Assembly: GCA_903919145.1 (NCBI GenBank)
Contig: CAIXGW010000176.1
Location: 1-50,075 of the forward strand
DNA from: an uncultured Myxococcales bacterium
Lineage (GTDB): Bacteria; Myxococcota_A; UBA9042
DNA: 50,075 nucleotides
Reading direction: 5' to 3'
The stretch's first letter is position 1; each line of letters starts with the position of its first letter. Position numbers and translations under genes: made by a program. The notes beneath the pieces are model-generated. The model saw only the letters and a list, made by a program, of their open reading frames with translations. It searched no databases and had not been told where the DNA came from. Shown here one piece after another: positions 1 through 11,626 of this stretch.

Positions 1-153
1 CGGGGGCAGCCGCGGCGCTAGCGGCCCCGGCGCGTCGGACAGTCCCCTAGGCAATGTCTGACCCGCACGGCGGCTGGGGAATCGCCGGTCGGGGGCAGCC
101 GCGGCGCTAGCGGCCCCGGCGCGTCGGACAGTCCCCTAGGCAATGTCTGACCC
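1..153. repeat. 89-bp tandem repeat, 1.7 copies visible
   Basis: Bases 1-64 recur exactly at 90-153, giving a unit of 89 bp. The array may continue to the left of the window. Each unit carries the imperfect palindrome GACAGTCCCCTAGGCAATGTC (split here as GACAGTCCCC / TAGGCAATGTC) at about 37-57 and 126-146. This resembles the perfect palindrome at 2415-2435. No coding potential is claimed. Confidence 0.9.
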
Positions 154-190
154 ACCCTTGGTGCGGACGGGGCGGCTGCGGGCGCTCGAC

Positions 191-2350
191 TCACCACACC
201 GCAATGGCCTGCAGCAGCACGCCGTCTACCTTGCCGGTGGGGTCAGAGTGCGGGACCGCCGCCACTGCGTCAAACGGCCAGTGCAGCCACTGGGGCAGGT
301 CCGGACCAAAGCTGGAGGCCGTGGAAGCCCCTGCTGGCTTGTCGTCAGAGATGGCAATGCTGGCCAGCACGCCTCCCAACACCAGCCCCACCGCAGTGCC
401 GCCCAGATTGGCCTGGATGATGGCGTCGCTGTCGTTGCTGAACATCGCCGTAAACAACGCCGCCAAGCCAGCTCCGGCCATGCCGCCAAAGTTGGCCCCG
501 GCCATGATGCGCTGGTCCAAGTCCACCAGGGGCGACATCAGCACTGCGCTTGCGGCAAAGCCCAGGTCGGTCAGGACCAACATCCGCCCGCCGGCTTCCG
601 TCATCGAATCTCCCGATTCCAGGGCCAAGGACCAACCGGCAAACCATGCGCCCCAAATGGCGCCGCTGCTGCCCATGGTGGCTTGCCAGCCAGTCCAGTT
701 CACCTTCTGAGCCAGTGCTACGCCGCCCAGGCCAAACAGCGAGCCGCCCAGCAAAGTCAGCCCAGCGATCTTCTGGCTCTCGTTGCCGTTGCTGACATTG
801 TCCGCTACGATTGCCCCGGCCCAGGCGCCGTGCCAGAGCCCAAGCGCGGTAGCGACTGGGACGATCGCCAGGTCGCCGCTCTCATACTGTGTGACGTCGG
901 CAAACAGGGTCGCCGCCACGATGCCAGCCGCGCCACCCGCCAGATGGATGAGCTTGCCTGTGTCGTTTTCCTGGTCGGCCAGCAGGGCGATGCCGCCGCC
1001 CAGGGCCTTGCCGTAGCTCGAAAGAAGCAGCAGCTCGCCCACGCTGCCGATGCTCAGTTCGCTGCTCTGGGCAATCGCCATCGCGGCCAGCACACCCGCG
1101 CCACCGCCCAGCAGCACTCCGCCCGACTCTGGACGTTCATCGCGAAGAACGTCAGCCAGAAAGCCACCAAAATAGGCACCTTCTGCGCCCAGGTAGGTGG
1201 TCAAGGCGATGTCTCCGGGCGAAAATCGCAGGTTTGGCGCCGTCAGCACGCCGGCACTGAGGCCAAGCAGGCTGCCTACCAGCAACGTTCCATAGCCGGC
1301 CCGCGAATCGTCTTGCGGCGTCATCAGCTCCAGGGCACCGGCTGTGCCCAGCGCGGCAGCCACGCCCATCGCGTCGGCGGTCAACACGTCGGCGCTGGTC
1401 AGGTTCAGTCGGTCGGCACCCAGGGCCGCCAGCCCAAGCCCGGCCAGCTCTCCGGCCAGCGCCAGCGCCGCACGGGTCCGCGACAGACCGGTCTCATCTG
1501 CCGAGACGCGCTCCCCGCCAAACTCATCGCGCGGTTGGTAGACCACCGCGTCGGCCAGTTGCCAGCCCATCCAAGAGCCCCAGCTCAAGGCGCTGATGTA
1601 GTACTGCTGGCGGGCATTGCTGAGCTGCCGGCCAAAAATGTAGCCCGTGCCGGCGCCAACCACGGCGCCCGCGACCCAGCCGATGGCGCCAGCGTCGCGG
1701 TTGCCCGCAAAGTCGCCCACCGAAGACAGCGCCCAGCCGCCAAAGTAGCCGCCGCCCAGGGTCGCCAGCAGCGCCGACCCGCCCAGTGGGGGCATTCCGC
1801 GTTCCGTGAGCAGGCGCGGATGGTCTCGGCCAAGAACCTCAACGGCCGAGCGCCGCAGTTCCATGTCCAGGTTAGCGTTGGCGGCCAACCGGTAGAGCGC
1901 GTCCGGGCCGCTGGGGTGGGCGTGGCGGCTCAGGGCATCCAGGGCCGCGGTGTTAGATCGGCCCACTTCGGCGCCAACCGCGATCTCCACAAGGGCACTA
2001 ACCGCCTCTGGCAGAGGCACTTCGCCCAGCTCTTGGATCGCCGCTTCGCCCGCCGCCACGTTGCGGTCATGCAACGCCGCATAGCGCAGGGCCGCAACAG
2101 CCCGCGGATCCGCCGAAGCGAAAATCGCCTTGAGCAGAGCTGGGCGCCGGCCGGGAGGAGCTGCCAAAGCTTCCAGCAGGGGGCGCAGCAGGGCCGTGTC
2201 GGGTGCCATCGCCACCGGCGGCCCCGCGGCAGCGGCTGGGGTAGCCTCTTCCGCCAAGGCTGCGACCGGGGCAACCTGCTGCGCATAGCTCGGCGCTGCC
2301 GTCGAAGTCATACAAAAGACTACCAGCATCCACCTGCAAGTTCGGCGCAT
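191..2350 (-). CDS. Exported HEAT-repeat and glycine-rich membrane-like protein, unknown function
   Basis: A 719-residue protein. Residues 1-24 form a signal peptide ending near SYAQQ, so it is exported. Residues about 45-170 are Ala/Leu-rich paired helices that look like HEAT/armadillo repeats. The rest consists of many short hydrophobic stretches full of Gly-Gly and small residues (for example GAGTGYIFGRQL and LGGGAGVLAAMAIA). These resemble glycine-zipper helices packed in a membrane or a repeated hairpin fold. A GAGGG ribosome-binding sequence lies 4-5 nt before the ATG at 2350. It is transcribed away from lipoprotein 1, and the two share a 317-bp divergent gap. I do not recognise a family; outer-membrane assembly or pore formation is speculation. 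The opposite strand is also open (143-2368), but it lacks a signal sequence and has a composition typical of a shadow frame. Confidence 0.8.
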   Translation of the reverse strand: MRRTCRWMLVVFCMTSTAAPSYAQQVAPVAALAEEATPAAAAGPPVAMAPDTALLRPLLEALAAPPGRRPALLKAIFASADPRAVAALRYAALHDRNVAAGEAAIQELGEVPLPEAVSALVEIAVGAEVGRSNTAALDALSRHAHPSGPDALYRLAANANLDMELRRSAVEVLGRDHPRLLTERGMPPLGGSALLATLGGGYFGGWALSSVGDFAGNRDAGAIGWVAGAVVGAGTGYIFGRQLSNARQQYYISALSWGSWMGWQLADAVVYQPRDEFGGERVSADETGLSRTRAALALAGELAGLGLAALGADRLNLTSADVLTADAMGVAAALGTAGALELMTPQDDSRAGYGTLLVGSLLGLSAGVLTAPNLRFSPGDIALTTYLGAEGAYFGGFLADVLRDERPESGGVLLGGGAGVLAAMAIAQSSELSIGSVGELLLLSSYGKALGGGIALLADQENDTGKLIHLAGGAAGIVAATLFADVTQYESGDLAIVPVATALGLWHGAWAGAIVADNVSNGNESQKIAGLTLLGGSLFGLGGVALAQKVNWTGWQATMGSSGAIWGAWFAGWSLALESGDSMTEAGGRMLVLTDLGFAASAVLMSPLVDLDQRIMAGANFGGMAGAGLAALFTAMFSNDSDAIIQANLGGTAVGLVLGGVLASIAISDDKPAGASTASSFGPDLPQWLHWPFDAVAAVPHSDPTGKVDGVLLQAIAVW

Positions 2351-2667
2351 AGGCCCTCAAGCTGCTGAGAAGTCAGCGGCGTGATCCTACACCGGCTCGC
2401 CAGCGTGGCCAACCGACACTCCCCAGGGGAGTGTCTGATCATTGAAATCGTTGGTGTTACTGCGTCTGACCTCGCGCCGACCGCGGCCCGCGCCACTGAC
2501 CCAGCCGGCACCGCTGGCAGCGCGCAGCCCGCGTTGAAATGTGTTCAAAGGTAAGGTAACTGCCAGCAGGTATCCTCTGCGCGCTACACTGCTGCTGGCG
2601 GCGCTGCACGCCGGTACACAGCTTTTTTGGACGATGCTGCGCTTTCGCCCCAGTCCCGAGGTTCCCT
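2351..2667. other. Divergent intergenic region
   Basis: This 317-bp gap separates two divergently transcribed envelope-protein genes. It contains the 21-bp palindrome at 2415-2435. It also has an AT-richer patch at 2533-2548 with the inverted repeat TTGAA-N5-TTCAA, which could contain a -35 element (TTGAAA, 2534-2539) with a weak TAACTG at 2557. A GAGG motif lies about 7 nt before the ATG of lipoprotein 1. I see no gene. Confidence 0.5.
2415..2435. promoter_or_regulatory. Perfect palindrome, possible operator or hairpin
   Basis: GACACTCCCC, one A, then GGGGAGTGTC: ten perfectly paired bases around a single central base. With almost no loop it is better suited to a dimeric protein site than to an RNA hairpin. 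It sits between two divergent genes. Degenerate versions occur in the tandem repeat at the left edge of the window. Confidence 0.5.
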
Positions 2668-5600
2668 ATGCAACTGAAAAACTATCGATTCCTGATCGTC
2701 CTGGCCGCCGTGACCGCCTTGAGCGCCTGTGGTGAAGAAGATGCCGTTGTCAGCGGCGAGGCCACGGCAGACACGGTCGGAGCCGACGCGGTCGATGCAG
2801 CGGTTCAGAGCGACGCCGCGCAGGATGCTTCTGGAGCAGATGGCGCCGTCCTTGCGGATACGGGCGCTGACGGCGCCACCGATCAGGACTCACCAGCCGA
2901 TCCCGACAGCGGCGCCAGCGACGCAACCTCCAGCGATGCCGGCCAACCCGACGCCGATCAACCCGACACGGCTCAGCCCGATTCGGCTCAACCTGATGCG
3001 GATCAGCCGGATTTGCCTCCCGCCGCCTGCCAGGTGGCAGAAGACTGCGGCGGCAAGATCGCCGTGGGCACCTGCCAGGTGGCGGCCTGCATCGACGGGG
3101 TATGCAAGGCCAACCAAGCCCCAGAGGGCAGCAACTGCCCAGCCGCCAGCGCCTGCGTCACCAAAGCGGCCTGTGCTGTGGGCGTTTGCCAGACGGTGAC
3201 CTCCAAGTCCTGCGATGACGGCGACCCCTGCACGACCGACAGCTGCGACGCGGCCACCGGCCTGTGTACCAGCCAGGGCACGCCGGGCTGCCAGCCGCCC
3301 TGTAAGGCCTCGGGCGACTGCGACGACAGCAAGCCTTGCACCGCAGACACTTGCGATGCTGCGACCGGCCAGTGCAGCCATGCCTCCATCTCGGCTTGCC
3401 AGAGCTGCACGGCCGACAGCGACTGCGAAGACAAGAACGGCTGCACGGCCGACACCTGCGCCAGCGGCAAGTGCGGCTGGACGGCGCTGCCGGGGGGCAA
3501 GTGCGACGACGGCAATCCCTGCACCAGTGGAGACATCTGCAGCGGCCAGGCCTGCCAAGGAGCCCCGCAGGCGTGCGACGACCAGAACCCGTGCACCAAA
3601 GACAGCTGCGACCCTGCGTCTGGCAAATGCGCCGCCGCCCCGCAAGACGGCACCTGCCAAGACGGCAGCTCATGCACGGTCCAAGACGTCTGCGTTGGTG
3701 GCAAGTGCTCGCCCGGCGCCGCCATCGTCTGCGAAGACGGCAACCCCTGCACCCTGAATACTTGTGACCCCAAGACCGGCAAGTGCGCTTCGACCGTAGC
3801 CGCGGGCGGTACCCCGTGCGAAGACGGCAGCCTTTGCACTGTTGGCGATAATTGCACCAATGGCGCGTGCACCGGCCTGGTCAACAGCTGCGATGACGGC
3901 AACACCTGTACGGCCGACGCCTGCCTTGGGGCGACCGGCCAGTGCACCCACGCTGCGATCCCCGGCTGCAACGCCAACTGCCAGGGCGGCGGCGGCGGCG
4001 GGCAGTGCAATGACAACAACCCCTGCACCCAAGACCAGTGCCAGCAGGGCAAGTGCGTCTACACCCCCAACAACGGCGCCTGCAGCGACAACAACCCCTG
4101 CACCACCGCCGACGCCTGCGCCGCGGGCACCTGCAGCGGCAAGCCGACCCTTTGCGACGACGCCAATGTCTGCACCAAAGACGCTTGCGACCCCTCGACC
4201 GGCAAGTGCTTTGCCGTGGCCGGCGCCGACAACGTGCCCTGCGATGACAAGAACCCCTGCACCGCCCTCGACACCTGCCAGTCCGGCCAGTGCAGCGGCA
4301 GCGGCGGCCCCGTCTGCGATGACAAGAACGCCTGCACGCTGGACATTTGCGACCCCAAGACCGGCCTGTGCCTCAGCAGCGCCATCCCCGGCTGCGGCGG
4401 CGGCTGCACGGCCGACAGCGCCTGCGAAGACAAGAATCCGTGCACCAAAGACCAGTGCCTCGCCGGCAAGTGCGCCAACAGCAGCGCCGATGGCCTGGGC
4501 TGCAGCGATGGCAGCGCCTGCACCAGCGGCGACGCCTGCAAGGGCGGGTCTTGCCAGCCCGGCGCGCAAAAGCTCTGCGATGACGCCAATCTCTGCACTG
4601 CCGACAGCTGCGACCCCGCCACCGGCACCTGCACCGCGCCCCCCGTTACCGGCGCCGTCTCCTGCAGCGATGGCAGCCCTTGTACCACCTCCGATGCATG
4701 CAGCGGCGGCCAATGCGCAGGCACGGCAGTGACCTGCAACGACAACAACAGCTGCACGCTGGACGTCTGCAACCCCAACACCGGCAGCTGCGTGTTCACC
4801 CAGATCCAGAACTGCAACACCAACTGCGGCGGCGGCGGCGGTGGCGGCGGCTTCAACAACTGCAACGACGGCAACGTCTGCACGACCGACGCTTGCACCA
4901 ACGGCAAATGCACCCACGCGCCACTGACCGGCTCCGTCTGCGCCGACAACAACACCTGCACGACCCAAGAGACCTGCACCTCGGGCGTGTGCATCGGCAA
5001 GCCGGTGGCCTGCAACGACGGCAATCCCTGCACCCAGGACGTCTGCGCCGCCGCCCTGGGCACCTGCGTCAGCCTGCCGGTGACCGGCTCCCTGCCATGC
5101 AATGACGGAAATTCCTGCACGATTGTGGACGCATGCAAGGGCGGCCTGTGCGTGGGCAGCTCGCCGGTCACCTGCGACGACAAGGACCCGTGCACGACCG
5201 ATGCCTGCGACCCGACCTCTGGCAATTGCAAGTACCAGCCGCTGATTGGCTGCGGTGGCAAGTGCCTGACGGCGACCGACTGCAATGACAGCAACCCGTG
5301 CACCACCGAAGCCTGCCTCAACGGGCTGTGCGCCTCTTCTGTGACGGACGGCGGCGTATGCTCTGACGGCAACCCCTGCACGGCCGGCGACCTGTGCAAG
5401 GGCGGCAGCTGCCTGGGCGGCAAGGCCACCTCTTGCGATGACGGCAACCCGTGCACCCAGGACTTGTGCGACGCCGCGACCGGTATCTGCAAATGGCTAG
5501 CGGTGGCCAGCGGCACGGCCTGCTCAGATGGCCAGCCGTGCACCAACGGCGACGCCTGCAGCAACGGCAAGTGCCTGGCCACGCCCACCCTGTGCAACGA

Positions 5601-7146
5601 TGACAACGCCTGCACCATTGACAGCTGCGACCCTGCCACCGGCGCCTGCAAGTACAGCGCGGTCAACAATTGCGGCAACCAGTGCACCCAAAACGGCCAG
5701 TGCAATGACCAGAATCCCTGCACCCAAAACAGCTGCCTGCTGGGCAAGTGCACCTACACGCCCACCAGCGGCGGCCAGTGCGCCACCGGCAGCCCGTGCA
5801 CCATCAATGACGTGTGCCAGGCCGGCGTCTGCGTCGGCGTCCAAAAGAACTGCGATGACGCCAACCCGTGCACCATCGACGCGTGCAACGCCAACACCCA
5901 AAACGGCAACTGCGTGCACTTGACCGGCATTGACGGCGCCACCTGCAACGACAACAACGTGTGCACCGTCAGCGACAGCTGCGTCAGCGGCACCTGCAGC
6001 GGCAAGGCCTTTCCGTGTGACGATCTGGACCCATGCACCGCCGACTCCTGCGACAAGGCCAGCGGCAGCTGCCTGCACAGCGCCATCAGCGGGTGCGGCA
6101 AGGCCTGCGCCAGCGTGGCCGACTGCGCCGACGGCAACGGCTGTAGCGTGGACGCCTGCACCCTTGGCAAGTGCTTGTATACCCTGGTGACGGGCGCCGC
6201 CTGCGATGACGGCAACCCGTGCACCGCCGGTGACCTGTGCAGCGCCGGCAGCTGCGCCTCTGGCAAGGCCGTGGGCTGCAATGACAACAACGCCTGCACG
6301 CTGGACAGCTGCGACGCCAAGACCGGCAAGTGCGTCAGCGCCGCCGCTCCGGCAGCCACAGCCTGCAGTGACGGCGCCGCCTGTACCACCAGCGATGCCT
6401 GCGCGGACGGCAAGTGTGTGGGCAAGGCCGTGGTCTGCAACGACAACAACCCCTGCACCACCGACAATTGCACCAACCAGGGCGGCGGCGGCCCCGGCGG
6501 CGGCCAGCCTGGCAGCTGCCAGTTCCAGCCGATCGCCAAATGCAACGCCAGCTGCAGCCAAGACAGCCAGTGCAACGACAACAACGTCTGCACCACCGAC
6601 AATTGCAGCAACGGCAAGTGCTTGCAAACCTCCAGTGACGGCGCGGCATGCTCGGACAACAACTACTGCACCACCGGCGACAAGTGCGCGGCCAGCAAGT
6701 GTGTTGGCACCGCCAAGGTCTGCACTGACGGCAACACCTGCACCGCCGACGCCTGCCAGCAGCAGTCGGGCCTGTGCACCTACCAGGCCATCCAAGGCTG
6801 TGGCCCCGGCTGCAAGACCGTGGCCGACTGCAATGACAACAACCCGTGCACGCTGGAGGTCTGCAACAGCTACAGTGGCACCTGCATCTACCAGAACCTG
6901 CAAAACTGCAACGCAACCCCGCTGTGCACCGTCAACACCGACTGCGAAGACAACAATGTCTGCACCACCAACTTGTGCAACGGCAGCAACGGCGCCTGCC
7001 TGTTCGCTCCCATCGCTGGCTGCAACCCCAACCAGCAGTGCAAGGTCGATGGCGACTGCAATGACAACAACAAGTGTACGGCAGACGTCTGCAATACCTT
7101 CAACAGCACCTGCGTGCACGTCAACTTCCCAGGCTGCACCCCGTAG
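2668..7146 (+). CDS. Giant cysteine-rich lipoprotein 1 (CTDC-type repeats)
   Basis: A 1492-residue surface lipoprotein. The signal peptide ends in the lipobox LSAC (Cys at about residue 21), followed by GEEDAVVSGEA. Residues about 30-118 form an Asp/Ala/Pro/Gln-rich spacer with DxxQPD repeats. From about residue 120 to the end there are dozens of short Cys modules of the form CDDGNPCTxDxCDxxTGxC. They match the Dictyostelium CTDC extracellular-matrix repeat known from Myxococcota. Three modules carry glycine insertions (runs of 6-8 Gly near residues 435 and 725, and GGGGPGGG near 1272). There is no catalytic domain and no C-terminal anchor or cap. The protein is probably a long disulfide-stabilised rod on the outer membrane; the Asp residues could bind calcium. 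It shares its post-lipobox motif with lipoprotein 3. Confidence 0.93.
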   Translation: MQLKNYRFLIVLAAVTALSACGEEDAVVSGEATADTVGADAVDAAVQSDAAQDASGADGAVLADTGADGATDQDSPADPDSGASDATSSDAGQPDADQPDTAQPDSAQPDADQPDLPPAACQVAEDCGGKIAVGTCQVAACIDGVCKANQAPEGSNCPAASACVTKAACAVGVCQTVTSKSCDDGDPCTTDSCDAATGLCTSQGTPGCQPPCKASGDCDDSKPCTADTCDAATGQCSHASISACQSCTADSDCEDKNGCTADTCASGKCGWTALPGGKCDDGNPCTSGDICSGQACQGAPQACDDQNPCTKDSCDPASGKCAAAPQDGTCQDGSSCTVQDVCVGGKCSPGAAIVCEDGNPCTLNTCDPKTGKCASTVAAGGTPCEDGSLCTVGDNCTNGACTGLVNSCDDGNTCTADACLGATGQCTHAAIPGCNANCQGGGGGGQCNDNNPCTQDQCQQGKCVYTPNNGACSDNNPCTTADACAAGTCSGKPTLCDDANVCTKDACDPSTGKCFAVAGADNVPCDDKNPCTALDTCQSGQCSGSGGPVCDDKNACTLDICDPKTGLCLSSAIPGCGGGCTADSACEDKNPCTKDQCLAGKCANSSADGLGCSDGSACTSGDACKGGSCQPGAQKLCDDANLCTADSCDPATGTCTAPPVTGAVSCSDGSPCTTSDACSGGQCAGTAVTCNDNNSCTLDVCNPNTGSCVFTQIQNCNTNCGGGGGGGGFNNCNDGNVCTTDACTNGKCTHAPLTGSVCADNNTCTTQETCTSGVCIGKPVACNDGNPCTQDVCAAALGTCVSLPVTGSLPCNDGNSCTIVDACKGGLCVGSSPVTCDDKDPCTTDACDPTSGNCKYQPLIGCGGKCLTATDCNDSNPCTTEACLNGLCASSVTDGGVCSDGNPCTAGDLCKGGSCLGGKATSCDDGNPCTQDLCDAATGICKWLAVASGTACSDGQPCTNGDACSNGKCLATPTLCNDDNACTIDSCDPATGACKYSAVNNCGNQCTQNGQCNDQNPCTQNSCLLGKCTYTPTSGGQCATGSPCTINDVCQAGVCVGVQKNCDDANPCTIDACNANTQNGNCVHLTGIDGATCNDNNVCTVSDSCVSGTCSGKAFPCDDLDPCTADSCDKASGSCLHSAISGCGKACASVADCADGNGCSVDACTLGKCLYTLVTGAACDDGNPCTAGDLCSAGSCASGKAVGCNDNNACTLDSCDAKTGKCVSAAAPAATACSDGAACTTSDACADGKCVGKAVVCNDNNPCTTDNCTNQGGGGPGGGQPGSCQFQPIAKCNASCSQDSQCNDNNVCTTDNCSNGKCLQTSSDGAACSDNNYCTTGDKCAASKCVGTAKVCTDGNTCTADACQQQSGLCTYQAIQGCGPGCKTVADCNDNNPCTLEVCNSYSGTCIYQNLQNCNATPLCTVNTDCEDNNVCTTNLCNGSNGACLFAPIAGCNPNQQCKVDGDCNDNNKCTADVCNTFNSTCVHVNFPGCTP

Positions 7147-7241
7147 TCGGGCACCTGCACCTGCACCTGCCCCCGACACCCTCCCTGGCGGCGACCTTGC
7201 CCGCTGCAGCCTTGTGGCGCACCATCGCGGCGGAGGTCCGG

Positions 7242-8372
7242 ATGCCACGCCCTTGCCCAGATGCCAAAGCCGCCAGTTCGATCCGCGCTGCAAATGGACC
7301 TTGCTCACCGGCATTGGACGCTGCGGTCGGAATTGTTGAGACTTTGCCAAGCCAGTTCACAAAACAAATTGCCGCGAGCTTGGGGTTGCGGCGATTGGCT
7401 GCCCTCCCGCTTCTTGTTGCCCTGGTTGCCCTGAGTTTGCTGGTGGCTGCGGCGCCTGCGGCGGCCGAGGTGGCGCTGCCCAAGCCTGTCCGGATCGACT
7501 TGCGCGACCCGACGCCGCGGCCGGACTTGGTCGACGTGGGTTCGGCGCTGGCCCAGCCCCTGCGCTGTGCCCTTAGCGGCCCGGCCAAGCCCTGGCAAGC
7601 CGCGGTCGAGGTGCGCGAGCTGGAGCAGGCCTTGCGCCAATCCTTTGGCAAGGCGGCGGCGCGCTTTGACCCGCCGTTTGCGGTGCGGGTAGTGCTCAAG
7701 GGGGCGCGGGCAGAGGTGCGCGGGGATCTTCTGCAAGTGCGATTGGTGGTTCATGTTTTTGACCGGCGCGACCGCAGCCGCCAGTTCCAGGGGCCGGGCG
7801 ACGGCGACGTCCAGCTGGGCGACGTTGGTTCCCAGGCCCAGCTGCAGCAGGCCCTGGCCGGCGCTGTGCAGCAGGCTGCCGATCACGCCGCGCTGCAGTT
7901 TGTCGCCCGCATGGGGGCGCCAGAGACGGCGCTGACCCACCACCGGCTGTGGCTGGGCGGGCAGGTCGGCGGCCTGGGCGTGTGGGGCGTCTCGGCGCTG
8001 TGGCCGCTGCGGCCTCAGTGGCTGGGCCAGGTCAGCGTCAACCCGCTGGGACAACGCCTGTCTGCCAGTCTTGGCGCCGGGCGGCGCTTGCACGGCGACG
8101 ATGAGGCCGAGCTGCGCGGCTGGGCAGGCCTGACCGCTGAGCTACCCTATGGCCTGGTGAAATTCTGCAGCGGCTCCTGCCAAGAGACGCGCCTGACCCG
8201 GCTGTACACGGCCTGGCTTCTTGAGTTTGCTTGGCAATTTGGCGATGGCCTGGGGCAGCGCTTTGCCGTGCAGGCCGGGCTGGTGGCCGGCGTTGCAATG
8301 CCGCAGTGGAATCAAGAGGTCAACCGCTACGTTTCGCCGTGGGGTGGCCTGGGCTACTGGTTTTCTTGGTAG
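7242..8372 (+). CDS. Exported hypothetical protein
   Basis: A 376-residue protein. The ATG at 7242 follows GGAGGT by 4 nt. A TTG at 7344 or 7380 would give a more compact signal peptide, since the hydrophobic stretch LLVALVALSLLVAAAPAAA only begins about 55 residues into the 7242 version. Mature residues include a helical/beta segment (VRELEQALRQSFGKAA, then a run of short strands). The C-terminal half is rich in Trp, Gly and Leu (LWLGGQVGGLGVWGVSALW, then alternating strands ending in GLGYWFSW). A terminal aromatic residue after alternating strands suggests an outer-membrane beta-barrel, which is inference. It lies 95 nt after lipoprotein 1. I do not recognise a family. Confidence 0.7.
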   Translation: MPRPCPDAKAASSIRAANGPCSPALDAAVGIVETLPSQFTKQIAASLGLRRLAALPLLVALVALSLLVAAAPAAAEVALPKPVRIDLRDPTPRPDLVDVGSALAQPLRCALSGPAKPWQAAVEVRELEQALRQSFGKAAARFDPPFAVRVVLKGARAEVRGDLLQVRLVVHVFDRRDRSRQFQGPGDGDVQLGDVGSQAQLQQALAGAVQQAADHAALQFVARMGAPETALTHHRLWLGGQVGGLGVWGVSALWPLRPQWLGQVSVNPLGQRLSASLGAGRRLHGDDEAELRGWAGLTAELPYGLVKFCSGSCQETRLTRLYTAWLLEFAWQFGDGLGQRFAVQAGLVAGVAMPQWNQEVNRYVSPWGGLGYWFSW

Positions 8373-8428
8373 CTCTGGCTTGCTGATACAACCCTGACAA
8401 TCCATGCTGGGTTTGGGTCTCCGCGCTG

Positions 8429-8456
8429 TTGAATTCGCGCCGCCGTGGCCTAGAAT
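8429..8456 (+). promoter_or_regulatory. Probable sigma-70 promoter of gcvP
   Basis: TTGAAT at 8429-8434 and TAGAAT at 8451-8456 are separated by 16 bp. This predicts a start near 8463 and a leader of about 33 nt, too short for a glycine riboswitch. Confidence 0.5.
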
Positions 8457-8495
8457 CGTCCACCTGCCCGGTAGCGCCGGGATGTGGAGTTGCCC

Positions 8496-11360
<2,865 letters not shown>

Positions 11361-11494
11361 TACCCAGGACCGCTGATTCGATCGGGGTTCCACCCGGTTG
11401 CTGTTCACAGCTCTTGGGTCCTACTGCTGGGTCTTTTTCCGTACCCCAAACCAAGTTCGTTTCGGAACCCGGAACGAACTTGGGGTTTGGGGTA
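11361..11494. mobile_element. 134-bp MITE-like element, copy A
   Basis: It begins directly after the gcvP stop (CTAG at 11357-11360) and ends before CTGG at 11495-11498, with terminal TACCC / GGGTA inverted repeats. The right half is a long hairpin: GTACCCCAAACC-AAGTTCGTT pairs with AACGAACTT-GGGGTTTGGGGTAC around CGGAACCCGG. The left half has a smaller stem-loop, GGGT-TCC-ACCC. Copy B at 25981-26114 is exactly the same length with clearly related sequence. No coding capacity. Confidence 0.75.
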
Positions 11495-11626
11495 CTGGCG
11501 AGACATCGTTCTAGGTTGCCCCTGTGCCGGCTTGGTCGACTGGTCTGGCCCCGCGGGCGCCAGTCTGGCATCCTCTAGGCCATGCACCCACCGCCTCATC
11601 CGGCGCCGTGGAGCGCGGAGGCCGCG

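Noticed and set aside
143-2368. Long plus-strand open frame (741 codons) opposite the HEAT/Gly protein
   Set aside because: Arg/Gln/His-rich composition, no signal or motif; it is the antisense of a gene with signal peptide and ribosome-binding site.
3200-7140. Possible CRISPR-like direct repeats
   Set aside because: The repeats are in-frame coding modules for Cys-rich units with variable spacing, not identical repeats with spacers.
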